64,000 bases of DNA from JAJPKK01 sp963787675 (GCA_963787675.1 CAWBDV010000024.1:17225-81224); one strand, 5' to 3'. Shown: positions 17,672-27,032, counted from the stretch's first letter. Program-made: numbers and translations. The notes: generated from the sequence alone by a model not told the origin.

Positions 17672-17902
17672 ATGTTGAGGCGCGGTTTGAACGGCTATCA
17701 CTGGACGCCCGATGATCAAGCGACATTTTCTGCATGGAGCAAATACGTGCTCCTTTGTTACGGTTGCGTAGCGGCGGCCGTCGTCATCGTCGTGCTCGCG
17801 ATCGCATTCTTTAGTCGTTCATACGCCATGAACGTCGATAATGTGGAGGCGGTTGCGGCCACATTATCGCCGAGCAGCAAAGCTCGATCGATCGCTCCCT
17901 AA
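17672..17902 (+). CDS. Small membrane protein, 76 aa
   Basis: From MLRRGLNGYHWTPDDQATF the protein has a soluble N-terminus followed by one transmembrane segment (YVLLCYGCVAAAVVIVVLAI, about residues 27-46) and a short tail. The motif TPDDxATxxxW...YG before a single helix resembles small rhizobial membrane proteins of unknown function. Its stop overlaps by 4 nt the convergent permease gene. Confidence 0.5.
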   Translation: MLRRGLNGYHWTPDDQATFSAWSKYVLLCYGCVAAAVVIVVLAIAFFSRSYAMNVDNVEAVAATLSPSSKARSIAP

Positions 17903-19263
17903 TCCTTGTTCGGTAGAATGAGGTTGAGAGCGACGGCAACCACGGTGCCGACAACGATTCCATCGGCGGCGAGGATGCGCAGCGATTCAGGGATCGATTG
18001 AAACAAGGTGGGCGGGGCAAAATTGACCGCCGTCGCAAGTCCGAGCGCGGCAGCGAACAGCAGAAGATCGCGTTGGCTGCGGAGACTGTCGGCGAGGATG
18101 CCGACGCCGACGGCGCCGATCATGCCAAACATGAAGATCAGCGTGCCACCAAGCACGAAGGGCGGAACGATGGCAATCAGGGCGCCGACCTTCGGGAGGA
18201 GCGCCATCAAGATGAGGATCATTCCGGCGGCGGCCACGACAAAACGGCTGCCGACGCCGGTCAGGGAAATCGCGCCGACGTTCTGGTCGTAGGAAATCAA
18301 CGGCACGCCGCCGAAGAGGGCGGCAATCGTCGAGCCGAGACCGTCGGCGGCGACCGCGCCGCGCACGCGTCGCTCCGATCCTTCGATGCGCAACATGCTG
18401 CATAACGCGAGGGTTATGCTCATCGTATAGACCGCCGCGATCAGGTGATACACGATGACGGTGATCAATTCCGGCGTGGTCGGCCAGGCAAAACCGCCAT
18501 AGGGCGCGATTTCGGGCAACCGGAACCACGGCGCGTTCTCTACCAGGGTGAAATTCGCAAGCCCCAGTGGTATCGAGACAATGTAGAGGCAGACGAGGGC
18601 GAGGAACACCGAGAGCGCACGCATGAACCCGCGCGTGAGCCGGTTGATCGCCAAGATCAGCAGGATGCTGCCAAGGACGAGGAAGATTGTGATCGGTTGT
18701 CCGGCGAACGGCGTGTTCGCAGCGGCGGCGATGTTCACCGCGATTCGAATGAGGGTCTCGCTGGTCACCACAAGCAGCGTGCCGACCACGATGGGCGGAA
18801 ACAGCGGACGCAGCTTGCCGAGCAGCGGGCTCAGCACGAACAGCACCATGCCGCCGATCACCATCGCGGTCGTGGCCGCGGCGAGACTCGTGGTCTTCGC
18901 CATCGCGACGACGGGGCCGATATAAACGGCGTAAGCACCAAGCAGCAGCGGCAGCCGGGCGCCGATCCAAAACACTCCGAGCGCGGAGATCATCGTGCCG
19001 ATGCCGCAGCCGAGCATCACGCCCGTCACCATCGTCGTGCGCAGCTCGGGCGAAAGATTTAGCAACTGCCCAATGACGAGCGGCGCCGCAATCATGGCGG
19101 TGAACATCACGAGGACGTGCTGCAAGCCAAACAGCACCATCGGAATGGGACCCGGTTTGTCTTCGAGCCCGTAGCGGAGTTCCAAGATGGTGACGCCGGC
19201 ACGACCGGGCGTTTCCTCGGCCAGCGCGCGGCCAACGCGCTCTTCAGTTGACGGTGCCGACAT
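17899..19263 (-). CDS. NCS2-family nucleobase:cation symporter (xanthine/uracil permease)
   Basis: An inner-membrane permease of 454 residues with 12-14 hydrophobic helices. The N-terminus LEDKPGPIPMVLFGLQHVLV is the classic NCS2 entry with the helix 1 Gln-His pair. The helix 8-10 region has ISYDQNVGAISLTGVGSRF, matching the NCS2 signature. The start ATG 19263 has AAGGGG 6 nt upstream. In the raw sequence the upstream tctC-like frame runs straight into this gene in frame; I regard that as an artefact of a one-base insertion at 19461. Likely substrates are purines, uracil or related heterocycles. Confidence 0.88.
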   Translation of the reverse strand: MSAPSTEERVGRALAEETPGRAGVTILELRYGLEDKPGPIPMVLFGLQHVLVMFTAMIAAPLVIGQLLNLSPELRTTMVTGVMLGCGIGTMISALGVFWIGARLPLLLGAYAVYIGPVVAMAKTTSLAAATTAMVIGGMVLFVLSPLLGKLRPLFPPIVVGTLLVVTSETLIRIAVNIAAAANTPFAGQPITIFLVLGSILLILAINRLTRGFMRALSVFLALVCLYIVSIPLGLANFTLVENAPWFRLPEIAPYGGFAWPTTPELITVIVYHLIAAVYTMSITLALCSMLRIEGSERRVRGAVAADGLGSTIAALFGGVPLISYDQNVGAISLTGVGSRFVVAAAGMILILMALLPKVGALIAIVPPFVLGGTLIFMFGMIGAVGVGILADSLRSQRDLLLFAAALGLATAVNFAPPTLFQSIPESLRILAADGIVVGTVVAVALNLILPNKD

Positions 19264-19284
19264 CGAACCCCTTCCGCTCTCTCT

Positions 19285-19400
19285 ATTCCGATTGTTAGAG
19301 CGTATTTCGATTTGATGGAATCGCCATTCGGTCGTCATGCCGGCGCTTGTCGCAGACAAGCCCGGCCACGACGACGAGAGGCGCTTCGAGACGAACAGGC
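19285..19400. repeat. Rhizobial-type intergenic repeat with hairpin
   Basis: Between the permease and tctC-like genes lies a segment of a kind often dispersed in rhizobial genomes: GTTAGAGCGTATTTCGATTT followed by CGTCATGCCGGCGCTTGTCG-CAGACAAGCCC, which forms a hairpin around CTTGTCGCAGACAAG. It has no coding role and is only translated in the frameshift-fused reading frame. Confidence 0.5.
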
Positions 19401-19406
19401 TCCGCT

Positions 19407-20496
19407 CTAGCGCGATGTCAGACGATTCGTGTAGTCGATGAGATAGTCCTTGATCTCGCGGCGAGTTCTTTCCGAGTTCGTTCAGGATTTCCTGGCCCTG
19501 TTGTCCGGGCACGAGAATCGGTTCCGTCTTGATGACCTTGGAATAGTCCTCGAGAAATTTCGGATCGTTCCACAGATCGACGAACGCGGCGCGCATCACG
19601 TGCACGGCGTCTTCCGTCGCCTTTGGCGGCATAACGGCTGCGCGGAACATCGCGAGCAGCGGGTCGCCGCCGACGCGCAGGGCTTCGTAGGCAAGATTAC
19701 CGGCGAGCGGCTTGTCGCTCCGGACGCTCGCGTAGAACTCCTCGAATGTCGGCAGATCGGGCAGCGCCCGGCTGCGCGGATGGGTGTTGTTCTTGCCGCG
19801 CGGCGCCAATTGCCACAGCGGAATGACGACGTCGCCCATGGTCGGTTCGATCGAGCCGCTCCAGCCCGACAGCGAGGAGTTCGCCAATTGTCCAAAATTC
19901 TGCAGGATCGCGGTCTCGACGTCCTTCAGGCCGCGATAGGCCGGGATCGGCTGATATTGGAGCCCTAGCAGGTCGAGCATGAGCGCCTGATTGACGGTGT
20001 TGCTGTTTTGGGCACTGAGAGAGAGCGCTTTGAAGTCATGGGTTTTCATCACGTCGGTTGCGACGTGGATGCCGGGGGGCGTGTCTTTGCGCATGTAAAC
20101 GACCAGCGGGCATTCCACGCCGGCGATGACGATGAAGTCGGAATTGGCGGTGCGGATCGCCGGGTTGCCGATCAGCTGGGCGTTCACGTCGAGCGTGAAG
20201 AAACCGATGGTTTCGCCGTTGGGCGCGGCCTCGCCGAGCTGATTGCTCCCGATAATGCCGCCGGCGCCGCCGACATTCTTGACCACGACCGTCGGATGGC
20301 CGGGAATGTGCGCCGGCAGATGCTGCGCGACGATGCGTCCCTCGATGTCGGTCGGGCCGCCGGCGGGATAGTTTACGATCATGATGATCGTCTTGCCCTT
20401 GTAGAACTGGGCGGCTGCGCTTTGCGAAAAGGCGGCAGCGAGAGTCATCGCGGCGAGGACGAGGAGGAGTGTCGGTCTCGACAGCAGGGTCAGCAT
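19407..20496 (-). CDS. Bug/TctC-family periplasmic solute-binding receptor (frameshifted at about 19461)
   Basis: A signal peptide (LLLVLAAMTLAAAFSQSAAA) leads a Bug-type receptor: KTIIMIVNYPAGGPTDIEGR, then VVVKNVGGAGGIIGSNQLG. These receptors deliver carboxylates or other small molecules to tripartite tricarboxylate transporters, but no TctAB pair is present here. Near 19461 one extra C shifts the frame; with it removed the protein ends REIKDYLIDYTNRLTSR at TAG 19407, a natural C-terminus of about 362 residues. The gene is divergent from iorA and lies before the permease on the same strand. Confidence 0.8.
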
Positions 20497-20670
20497 GGCT
20501 TGCCCCTTTTTCTAAAAGCGCGGCGTCGACGTCCCCGGCGGTGGCGGCCGGTTCGACAAACCTATCATGGCGGCCATCAACCCGCTTGCTCAACGGCATG
20601 AGATGTCCGAATCTGTCGCAAGGCTCCGTTCGCGAAGGTCGAAAAGAGGGTCGATTGGCGGGGAAACGCT

Positions 20671-21144
20671 ATGGCAATAGAACTTACGGTGAATGGGATC
20701 AGGCATTCCGTCGAGGTGGCGCCTGAAACGCCGCTGCTCTGGGTCGTCCGTGATCAGCTTGGCCTCACGGGCACCAAGTTCAGCTGCGGCATTGCGCAAT
20801 GCGGGGCCTGCACGCTGCATGTTGACGGTCGACCGGTGCGCTCCTGCAGCGTGCCGGTCTCGGCGGCCGTCGGCAAGGCGGTGACCACCATCGAGGGTCT
20901 GTCGGCCGACGGAACGCATCCGGTGCAGCGCGCCTGGATCGAGTTCGACGTGCCGCAATGCGGCTATTGCCAGTCGGGCATGATCATGAGCGTCGTGGCG
21001 CTGCTCAACAAGCACCCGAACCCGACCGACGCGGAGATCGACGCTGAGGTCACCAACGCGTGCCGCTGCAGCACCTATCACCGCATCCGCCAGGCGATCC
21101 GGCTGGCGGCATCCGAGATGCCGCGAACGGGGAGGGCGCTGTGA
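20671..21144 (+). CDS. iorA: [2Fe-2S] subunit of an isoquinoline 1-oxidoreductase-type molybdenum hydroxylase
   Basis: A 157-residue electron-transfer subunit with two [2Fe-2S] clusters. The plant-ferredoxin-like cluster uses CGIAQCGAC plus a Cys in VRSC, and the second uses CGYCQSG and NACRCSTY. This pattern, with CRCSTYHRIRQAI, fits the IorA group of two-subunit enzymes that hydroxylate N-heteroaromatics or oxidise aldehydes. The stop TGA at 21142-21144 overlapped an ATG, the ancestral start of iorB, now displaced by an 80-bp duplication. Confidence 0.88.
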   Translation: MAIELTVNGIRHSVEVAPETPLLWVVRDQLGLTGTKFSCGIAQCGACTLHVDGRPVRSCSVPVSAAVGKAVTTIEGLSADGTHPVQRAWIEFDVPQCGYCQSGMIMSVVALLNKHPNPTDAEIDAEVTNACRCSTYHRIRQAIRLAASEMPRTGRAL

Positions 21145-21239
21145 TGCGCGACAACGATCACCGCATCCGCCAGGCGATCCGGCTGGCGGCATCCGAGATG
21201 CCGCGAACGGGGAGGGCGCTGTGATGCGCGACAACGATC
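21077..21239. repeat. 80-bp exact tandem duplication at the iorA/iorB junction
   Basis: Bases 21077-21159 recur identically at 21157-21239 (unit length 80). The unit holds the last part of iorA, the TGATG stop/start overlap and the first codons of iorB. The first copy therefore gives a 26-codon open frame (21144-21224) whose stop again overlaps the true iorB start in TGATG. Confidence 0.9.
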
Positions 21240-23605
21240 TCACGAACGCGGGCGTAAATCGCCGCGATCTTCTGTCCACCGCTGCTGCCGCAACCGGCGC
21301 ACTCGTCGTTGGCTTCTGGCTCCCGCAGCGCGCTGCAGGCCAAATTCCCCTTCCCCCGCCAGCAGGGGAGGGTACGGGGGCGGCAGGCGCAACGTGGGCC
21401 ACCGAGCCCGACGTCAAGGAGATCAACGCCTGGGTGGTCGTCGCGCCCGACGATGCGGTAACGATACGCATTGCCCAGACCGAGCTCGGCCAGGGGGTGT
21501 GGACCTCCAACGCCATGATGGTGTGCGAGGAGTTGCAGTGCGACTGGAGCAAGGTCTCCCCGCAATACGCGTCCGCCAATCGCGACGGCCGGGAGATGGC
21601 GCCGGAGTGGACGCTCCAGGTCATGGGGAAGGGTGCGACCGATCCGAGCGGAGGCGGCGAGCCCGAGTTCGGGCGGCGAGGCCGCACCGGCGTGGAGGGT
21701 ATCCCGGACAGCCTCTATCGCCGCATGCGTACCAACGCCGCGGCATCGGTCAAGGACGGCCGCTATTATCTTCAGCTTGCGGGCGCCGAAGCGCGCGAGC
21801 GACTTCTGTTGGCGGCGGCCAAGTCCTGGGGCGTTGCGGTCGAGGAGTTGAGCTGCGCCGATAGCGTGATCACGCACCGATCCACGGGGCGCACGACCAC
21901 GTACGGCAAAGTCGCCTCGCTTGCCGCGCAGATTCCGCACCCCCATCCGGAGCGGATACGCATCAAGCCGCCCTCGGAATGGACCTTGATGGGCACCGAG
22001 CGGAAGAATCTCGACATTCCGCTGAAGGTCACCGGCAAAACCATCTACGGTATCGATGTTCGCCTGCCCGGCATGAAATGGGCGGCCGTCAAAGCCTGCC
22101 CGGTCTATGGCGGCACCGTCAAAAGCTATGATTTCGAGCGGGTCCGCAACCAGCCGGGCGTCATCTCGGCGGTCGAGATCCCGATCCCCGATCCGTCCTT
22201 GATTCGCGGCCGCGTCTTCGGTGCTGGCGTCGTCGTCATCGCCGAGACTTGGTACCAGGCCAAGACGGCGCTCGATAAGATGCCGATCGAGTGGGATGTG
22301 CCGCCCGCGCTCGCTGCGCGCAACACGGCCAACATCCACGCAACGCTGATCGCGGCCCTGGACCAGCCCGGCCGCGTGCGCGCCAATCTTGGCGATTGCG
22401 ACAGCGTTTTCTCCGGTGCCGGCAGAATTGTCGAGGCGACCTACTCGACGCCCTACCTCCCGCGCGCCCGGATGGAGCCCGGAAACGCGACGGTGCTTGT
22501 CAGCGACGACCGGGTCGATATCTGGATCGGCGACCAGAGCCCGCAGGAAACGCGGTACTCGGCGTCCAAGATCACCGGCGTTCCCGAACAGAACGTCTAT
22601 CTCCACATGTGCCATCTCGGCGGCGGCTTCGGCCGCAACGGCAACGGTCCGCAAGCCGAGCAGGCGATCTACATCGCTAACCAGAACCGCGGCACGCCGA
22701 TCCACCTGCTGTGGACCCGCGAGGAAGACTTCGTCGGCACGACCTATCGCTCCATGGGGGTCGCGCGCCTGCGGGCTGCCCTCGATGCGGAGGGCTGGCC
22801 GATCGCCATTGAAGTGCGAACCGCCATGGACGAGCAGGCGCCGGGCGCGATCGCCGCATTCGACAAGGCTTCGCGTTACTATGCGCCCAACTATCGCTTC
22901 TCGACCCACAGCGCGAACTTCCACATCCCCGTGGGGACGCGACGCGGCGTCGGCGAGCCGGCGCATGATTTCTATCGCGAGAGCTTCATGGATGAACTCG
23001 CGCACGCGGCCGGCAAGGATCCCTATCTCTATCGCCGCGAATTGATTTCGCGCACCGACCTTCCCTACAAGGCCGACATGATCAAGGCCTTGGACACCGC
23101 CGCCGAAATGTCCGGCTGGGGGAAACCGCTGCCGCAAGGCATGGCGCGCGCCATCGCGCTTGAGGAACGCGGCGCAGAGGGCGGCGGCCACGCCACCATC
23201 AGCGCGCAGGTCCATACCGTCTCGATCAGCAAACAGGGCGAGTTGCACCTGCTGCGCGTCGACGTCGCGCACGAAGAAGGGTTCGGGCTCGTCAACCCGC
23301 TATCGGTCAGAAAGCAGATCGAAGGCCAGATTACCTGGTTCTACAACGACACGATGCTTCAGGCGTGCAACGTCACCGAAGGCCGCATCGTGGAAAACAA
23401 CTTCGACAAGTTCCCGCTGTCGCGCATCCGGGACAATCCGCCGGAAATCAATATCACCTTTTTCAAGACCGGGCATTGGCTGCGCGGCATGGGTCACGAC
23501 CGCGGCACGTCAGTCCAATCCGGCATTGCGGATGCGGTTTTTCAGATCACCGGCAAACGTTATCGGGATCTGCCGCTCCGCAACCACGACCTGACCTGGA
23601 GCTGA
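21224..23605 (+). CDS. iorB: Molybdopterin-binding large subunit of an isoquinoline 1-oxidoreductase-type enzyme
   Basis: A 793-residue catalytic subunit of the xanthine dehydrogenase superfamily. The N-terminus has a Tat signal (NRRDLLSTAAAATGALVVG), so the complex is expected in the periplasm. The repeats TELGQGVWTSNAMMVCEELQ and CHLGGGFGRNGNG are molybdopterin-binding segments; RGVGEPAHDFYRESFMDELA lies near the active site. IorAB-type enzymes lack a FAD subunit and pass electrons to the respiratory chain. I use ATG 21224, the second of the duplicated starts. The substrate is unknown; the neighbouring nucleobase permease hints at N-heterocycles. Confidence 0.87.
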   Translation: MRDNDLTNAGVNRRDLLSTAAAATGALVVGFWLPQRAAGQIPLPPPAGEGTGAAGATWATEPDVKEINAWVVVAPDDAVTIRIAQTELGQGVWTSNAMMVCEELQCDWSKVSPQYASANRDGREMAPEWTLQVMGKGATDPSGGGEPEFGRRGRTGVEGIPDSLYRRMRTNAAASVKDGRYYLQLAGAEARERLLLAAAKSWGVAVEELSCADSVITHRSTGRTTTYGKVASLAAQIPHPHPERIRIKPPSEWTLMGTERKNLDIPLKVTGKTIYGIDVRLPGMKWAAVKACPVYGGTVKSYDFERVRNQPGVISAVEIPIPDPSLIRGRVFGAGVVVIAETWYQAKTALDKMPIEWDVPPALAARNTANIHATLIAALDQPGRVRANLGDCDSVFSGAGRIVEATYSTPYLPRARMEPGNATVLVSDDRVDIWIGDQSPQETRYSASKITGVPEQNVYLHMCHLGGGFGRNGNGPQAEQAIYIANQNRGTPIHLLWTREEDFVGTTYRSMGVARLRAALDAEGWPIAIEVRTAMDEQAPGAIAAFDKASRYYAPNYRFSTHSANFHIPVGTRRGVGEPAHDFYRESFMDELAHAAGKDPYLYRRELISRTDLPYKADMIKALDTAAEMSGWGKPLPQGMARAIALEERGAEGGGHATISAQVHTVSISKQGELHLLRVDVAHEEGFGLVNPLSVRKQIEGQITWFYNDTMLQACNVTEGRIVENNFDKFPLSRIRDNPPEINITFFKTGHWLRGMGHDRGTSVQSGIADAVFQITGKRYRDLPLRNHDLTWS

Positions 23606-23727
23606 ACCGCGTTCGGTCAGCGAGATTCAAGCTGAACAGCGGAAAGCTGGTGTTAAAACGTTGAAGCGTTTTCACGGGCGAAAGGACAGGGCGTACTGGT
23701 TCGACCAGGCAAACGTGGGAGGAGGTC

Positions 23728-24672
23728 ATTAGCGCGCGGCGGCGAGATTTCGTTCTGGCAGCGGCGTTCCTGGCGGCAGCCGCGACTGTATCGGCCTGGG
23801 CGCAGGCGGTTCCGCCGACAGGTGCCGCGAGCGGCCGCGCGGCGTCGGGCGCGACGGCGGTACCGGATTTCTCCGGCATCTGGGCCCATCTGACCTGGCC
23901 AGACTTCGAGACGCCGCCGGCGGGGCCCGGTCCGATAACCAACCGGTCGCGCCGCAACGGCGTCGGCAACAACTACCAACTCGTCGGCGATTACACGAAC
24001 CCGATCCTCAAGCCACATGCCGCGGATATCGTAAGAAAGCACGGTGAAATCTCGACGACCGGCGTGCCCTATGCGACGCCGAGCAACCAATGCTGGCCCG
24101 GCGGCGTGCCATTTGTCCTGTGGAACATCGGCATGCAGATGCTGCAGGGGCAGGACCGGATCACGATCCTCTATTCCAACGATCATGAGGTCCGGCATGT
24201 GCGCATGAACGAACCGCATCCGCAGCACGTGACGCCATCGTGGTATGGCGATTCGGTCGGCCATTACGAAGGCGACTCGCTGGTGATCGACACGATAGGG
24301 ATCAAGAACGGGCCGTTCGCCATGGTCGACATGTACGGCACGCCGCATTCCGAGAAGCTGCACGTCGTCGAGCGCTATCGGCTGCTCGATTACGAGGCCG
24401 CCAAGGAAGCGGAAGAGCGCGGCCAGAAAGGCATCACCCACATCCAACGTGCCGACCCGGGCTTTGCCCGCAATCCGGATTACCGCGGCAAAGGATTGTA
24501 CCTTGCGTTCACGGTCGAGGACGAAGACGTGTTCACGACGCCATGGTCGGGCGCGATCACTTACCAGCGCCCGCTCGGCGATTGGTCCGAGATGGTGTGC
24601 GCCGAAACCCTCTACGATCGCTTTACCGGAAAGGCGGTGGCGCTACCGCGCGCCGACAAACCGGATTTTTGA
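23728..24672 (+). CDS. Exported protein of unknown function, apparent ATT start
   Basis: The coding frame begins after an in-frame stop at 23662 and contains no ATG, GTG, TTG or CTG before the signal peptide. ATT at 23728 is preceded, at 5-nt spacing, by GGAGGAGGT, giving a clear start for MSARRRDFVLAAAFLAAA..., a signal peptide with twin Arg and an AWAQ cleavage site. The mature part begins VPDFSGIWAHLTWPDFE, a motif seen in secreted families of unknown function. The length is 314 residues. It lies 122 nt downstream of iorB and may be co-transcribed. A sequencing error (ATT for ATG) is possible. Confidence 0.7.
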   Translation: MSARRRDFVLAAAFLAAAATVSAWAQAVPPTGAASGRAASGATAVPDFSGIWAHLTWPDFETPPAGPGPITNRSRRNGVGNNYQLVGDYTNPILKPHAADIVRKHGEISTTGVPYATPSNQCWPGGVPFVLWNIGMQMLQGQDRITILYSNDHEVRHVRMNEPHPQHVTPSWYGDSVGHYEGDSLVIDTIGIKNGPFAMVDMYGTPHSEKLHVVERYRLLDYEAAKEAEERGQKGITHIQRADPGFARNPDYRGKGLYLAFTVEDEDVFTTPWSGAITYQRPLGDWSEMVCAETLYDRFTGKAVALPRADKPDF

Positions 24673-24760
24673 AGATAGATATTCCTCGCGCAGCCTTTGA
24701 GGTCACGGACTTGTGGCCGACGTGCTGCGTTCAAGACAGGTGCGCGCCACGTCTCAGCAT

Positions 24761-25099
24761 TCAACGCCCTTCCGGGCCTGAATAGGATCTTTCGACCCGG
24801 GCGACTCTGATCTTGTAGTGCGAATACCAACGCTCCTTTCCGAGGCGCTGCGCAACAAGGTGTTGCGCATGCTGTTTCCAGTTGGAGATGGCGGCCTCGT
24901 CGCTGAAATAGGCAACGGTGATTCCAATTCCGCCGGGTTCTCGCGCATGCTCGGCGCCGAGACAGCCCGGTTGCTTCAACGCAAGTTCAAACATGGCGGC
25001 AGCCATGGCCTCGTAGCCATTTTCGCCCTCCGTCCGCCGCGAGGTAAATATCATGGCGTAGTAAGGCGGCTCCGGTGTCGTCGCGAAACCTTCGGGCAT
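24761..25099 (-). CDS. Antibiotic biosynthesis monooxygenase (ABM) domain protein
   Basis: A small ferredoxin-like alpha+beta protein of 112 residues. The pattern YYAMIFTSRRTEGENGYEAM ... MFELALKQPGCLGAE ... ITVAYFSDEAAISNWKQHAQ is typical of the ABM/NIPSNAP-like fold, with the conserved W-K-x-x-x-x-H segment. Members include quinol monooxygenases and many housekeeping proteins of unknown role, so I assign only the fold. ATG 25099 has GAGGA about 8 nt upstream. Confidence 0.75.
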   Translation of the reverse strand: MPEGFATTPEPPYYAMIFTSRRTEGENGYEAMAAAMFELALKQPGCLGAEHAREPGGIGITVAYFSDEAAISNWKQHAQHLVAQRLGKERWYSHYKIRVARVERSYSGPEGR

Positions 25100-25173
25100 A
25101 CTCAATCCTCGCTGAGATTAAGCCGTGCCCGAAGGATAATAGAAGTCTTTCCGTTCAAGCCAATACGCGGGCT

Positions 25174-25593
25174 TTATTCCGCGATCGCCTGGCCTGATCC
25201 ACCGAGCTCCGCCGGGAAATCCTTCAATTTGGGCAGGCCGTCGCGCATGGGCAGCATCGTTTCGGCGTAGTTCACATGCACACCCGGGACGAACTTCAGC
25301 GTTGGGATTGTCGCGGCATAGACGTCGATCAGCCCCCAGGCCGGATGAGCGGTCATCACGTGGCCGCCGCATCGCGTACAATATTGCCGCAGGCTGCGCG
25401 GCGTCTTCTCGAAGCTGCCGAGTTTGTCGGCGCCAGCCGTGACCCGCACGGCGTCCGTCTTCCAAAGGGTGAACGCGTTAACCGGTGCCGCAGACCATGA
25501 ACGGCATGACTGGCAATGGCAGTAGCCTTCGGGTGTTCCCGTGACTTCAATCGTGACGCTTCCGCAGAAGCACTGACCGTGATGTGTTGCCAT
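25174..25593 (-). CDS. GFA family (glutathione-dependent formaldehyde-activating) zinc protein
   Basis: A 139-residue protein of the CENP-V/GFA fold that binds zinc through cysteines: GQCFCGSV, YCHCQSCRSW and YCTRCGGH, the typical CxC, CHCxxC and CxxC sites. Family members were proposed to form S-hydroxymethylglutathione, but most are uncharacterised. ATG 25593 (MATHHGQ) has AGGAACA just upstream. It lies in a same-strand run with the ABM protein and the TPR protein. Confidence 0.82.
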   Translation of the reverse strand: MATHHGQCFCGSVTIEVTGTPEGYCHCQSCRSWSAAPVNAFTLWKTDAVRVTAGADKLGSFEKTPRSLRQYCTRCGGHVMTAHPAWGLIDVYAATIPTLKFVPGVHVNYAETMLPMRDGLPKLKDFPAELGGSGQAIAE

Positions 25594-25627
25594 TGTTCCT
25601 AACCTCGTTTCGGGACGGGCGCGCTCT

Positions 25628-27032
25628 CTACGCGCCGTGATCGCCAAATTGAATGACCGGGCGTCCGTATTGCTTGATCACCCGTCCGGAGAAGGATGGG
25701 GCTTGGATCGTCCGCAATCGTCGTTGCAACAGCCGGTTAAACCAACTCGTCGGTTTCCTCGCGGACCGCTCCGCCACGAGCGAGCGGGCGAGTGGGGCCC
25801 TTCGCGCACGCAGGGCTGCCTCGGTCAGGGTGAGGTGGATCAAGTCGCACTGGGCGAGGCTTCCGCCACAGCGGTCCGCGATCTTGCGCACGTGCATCAG
25901 TCATTCGACGCACGTCGCATAGTCGCCGGAAGCGAACGCGAGCAGCGCCTTGCAAAAGGGACGTGCGAACGCGTCATCCGACACCGACGCTGACGTGCCG
26001 CTCACGTCGATGCGCGGCAACATCTCGAGGGTGCGCGAACCAACGGTAATGCGTCCCGCAGCGGCAAAGGCCATCATCGCGTGAGCGATGTAGAACACGC
26101 GCGCATCGGCGAGCGCTTTCTCCTCCCAGCGATCGGCCAACAGCCGCCACCGTTCGCCGACATCGAAGTTGCGCAGCTTGAGCCGCCACAACAAAGCCGA
26201 AGCATCTGCGAGCGACGGCAGGCCGGACGCATCGGCCTTCGCGATCTGCGCATCGTAGACCGCAAGCGCCGCCGCCGGATCGTTCGCGTCGAGATGAAAC
26301 AGTGCGCGATGCCATGCGAGATGCACGGAAAATCCGGTCTCCTCGGCCCACGCCTCCTCGTTTGCCGCAAGAAACGCGAGCCCTTCCTGGTTGCGTCCCT
26401 GCATCTCCATGACGTGTGCCACGACGTGGACAGCGCCGGCATGCAGAGGTTCGAGTGTCAGCGCGCCCCGTGCCATCCGTTCGGCGCGGGCATACTCGCC
26501 ATTTTCCTCGAGGCCGAAAGCGTACATAGCAAGCACGCTTGCATAGCTGGGTGCGGTTGCCGGCCACTTCGGCAGGACCTGGGCGATCCGGTCCCGCAGC
26601 ATCAGCCGGTGACCGAGACGGAAGTCGAGCGCATGCGCGAGCGCAAGTGCGAGGATGTCGCCCGGCCGGTCGGCGGCGAGGGCGCCATACTGTTCGAGCG
26701 CCAGGGCCGAATCCCCCGCGAGCCAGGCGCGTGCCGCGGCCGCATGGCGACGCGCAGGATCGTCGGCCTCGTGACATGCCGCCTCGATGACGCTCACGCT
26801 CGCCGCCAACGTGGATCGCGCGCTGGCGTTGTCAGCAAGCACAATGAGGGCCGCGCGCAAACAATGGGCAAAACACGTACTGAGGATCATCGGCGAGCAC
26901 GCGCTCGACCTCTGCGGCGGGATGTCCGCGCTGCATGAGGAGGAGCGCAAGGGCGTGATCGCACCGTCGCAGCGAATCTGTGTCAGCCTCGGCGTATGCT
27001 AGCCCCGAATAAGGTTTCAATATTGCGTTCAT
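25628..27032 (-). pseudogene. TTC38-like tetratricopeptide protein with two lesions
   Basis: Starting at MNAILKPYSGLAYAEAD (27032) the protein reads to DDPQYVF, then a TTTT run at 26870-26873 has one base too many; removing it continues AHCLRAALIVLADNA and a long TPR region (MYAFGLEENGEYARAERMAR, HAVAHVMEMQGRN-like). At 25901-25903 an in-frame TGA follows YATCVE; beyond it the same frame continues LMHVRKIADRCGGSLAQCDL, the expected end of the family, to 25628. The gene is therefore either decayed or carries sequencing errors. Confidence 0.75.

Noticed and set aside
23654..23671. AAAACG/CGTTTT hairpin as a terminator of iorB
   Set aside because: The stem is short and AT-based, with only a four-base T-run inside the stem itself; not a convincing terminator.
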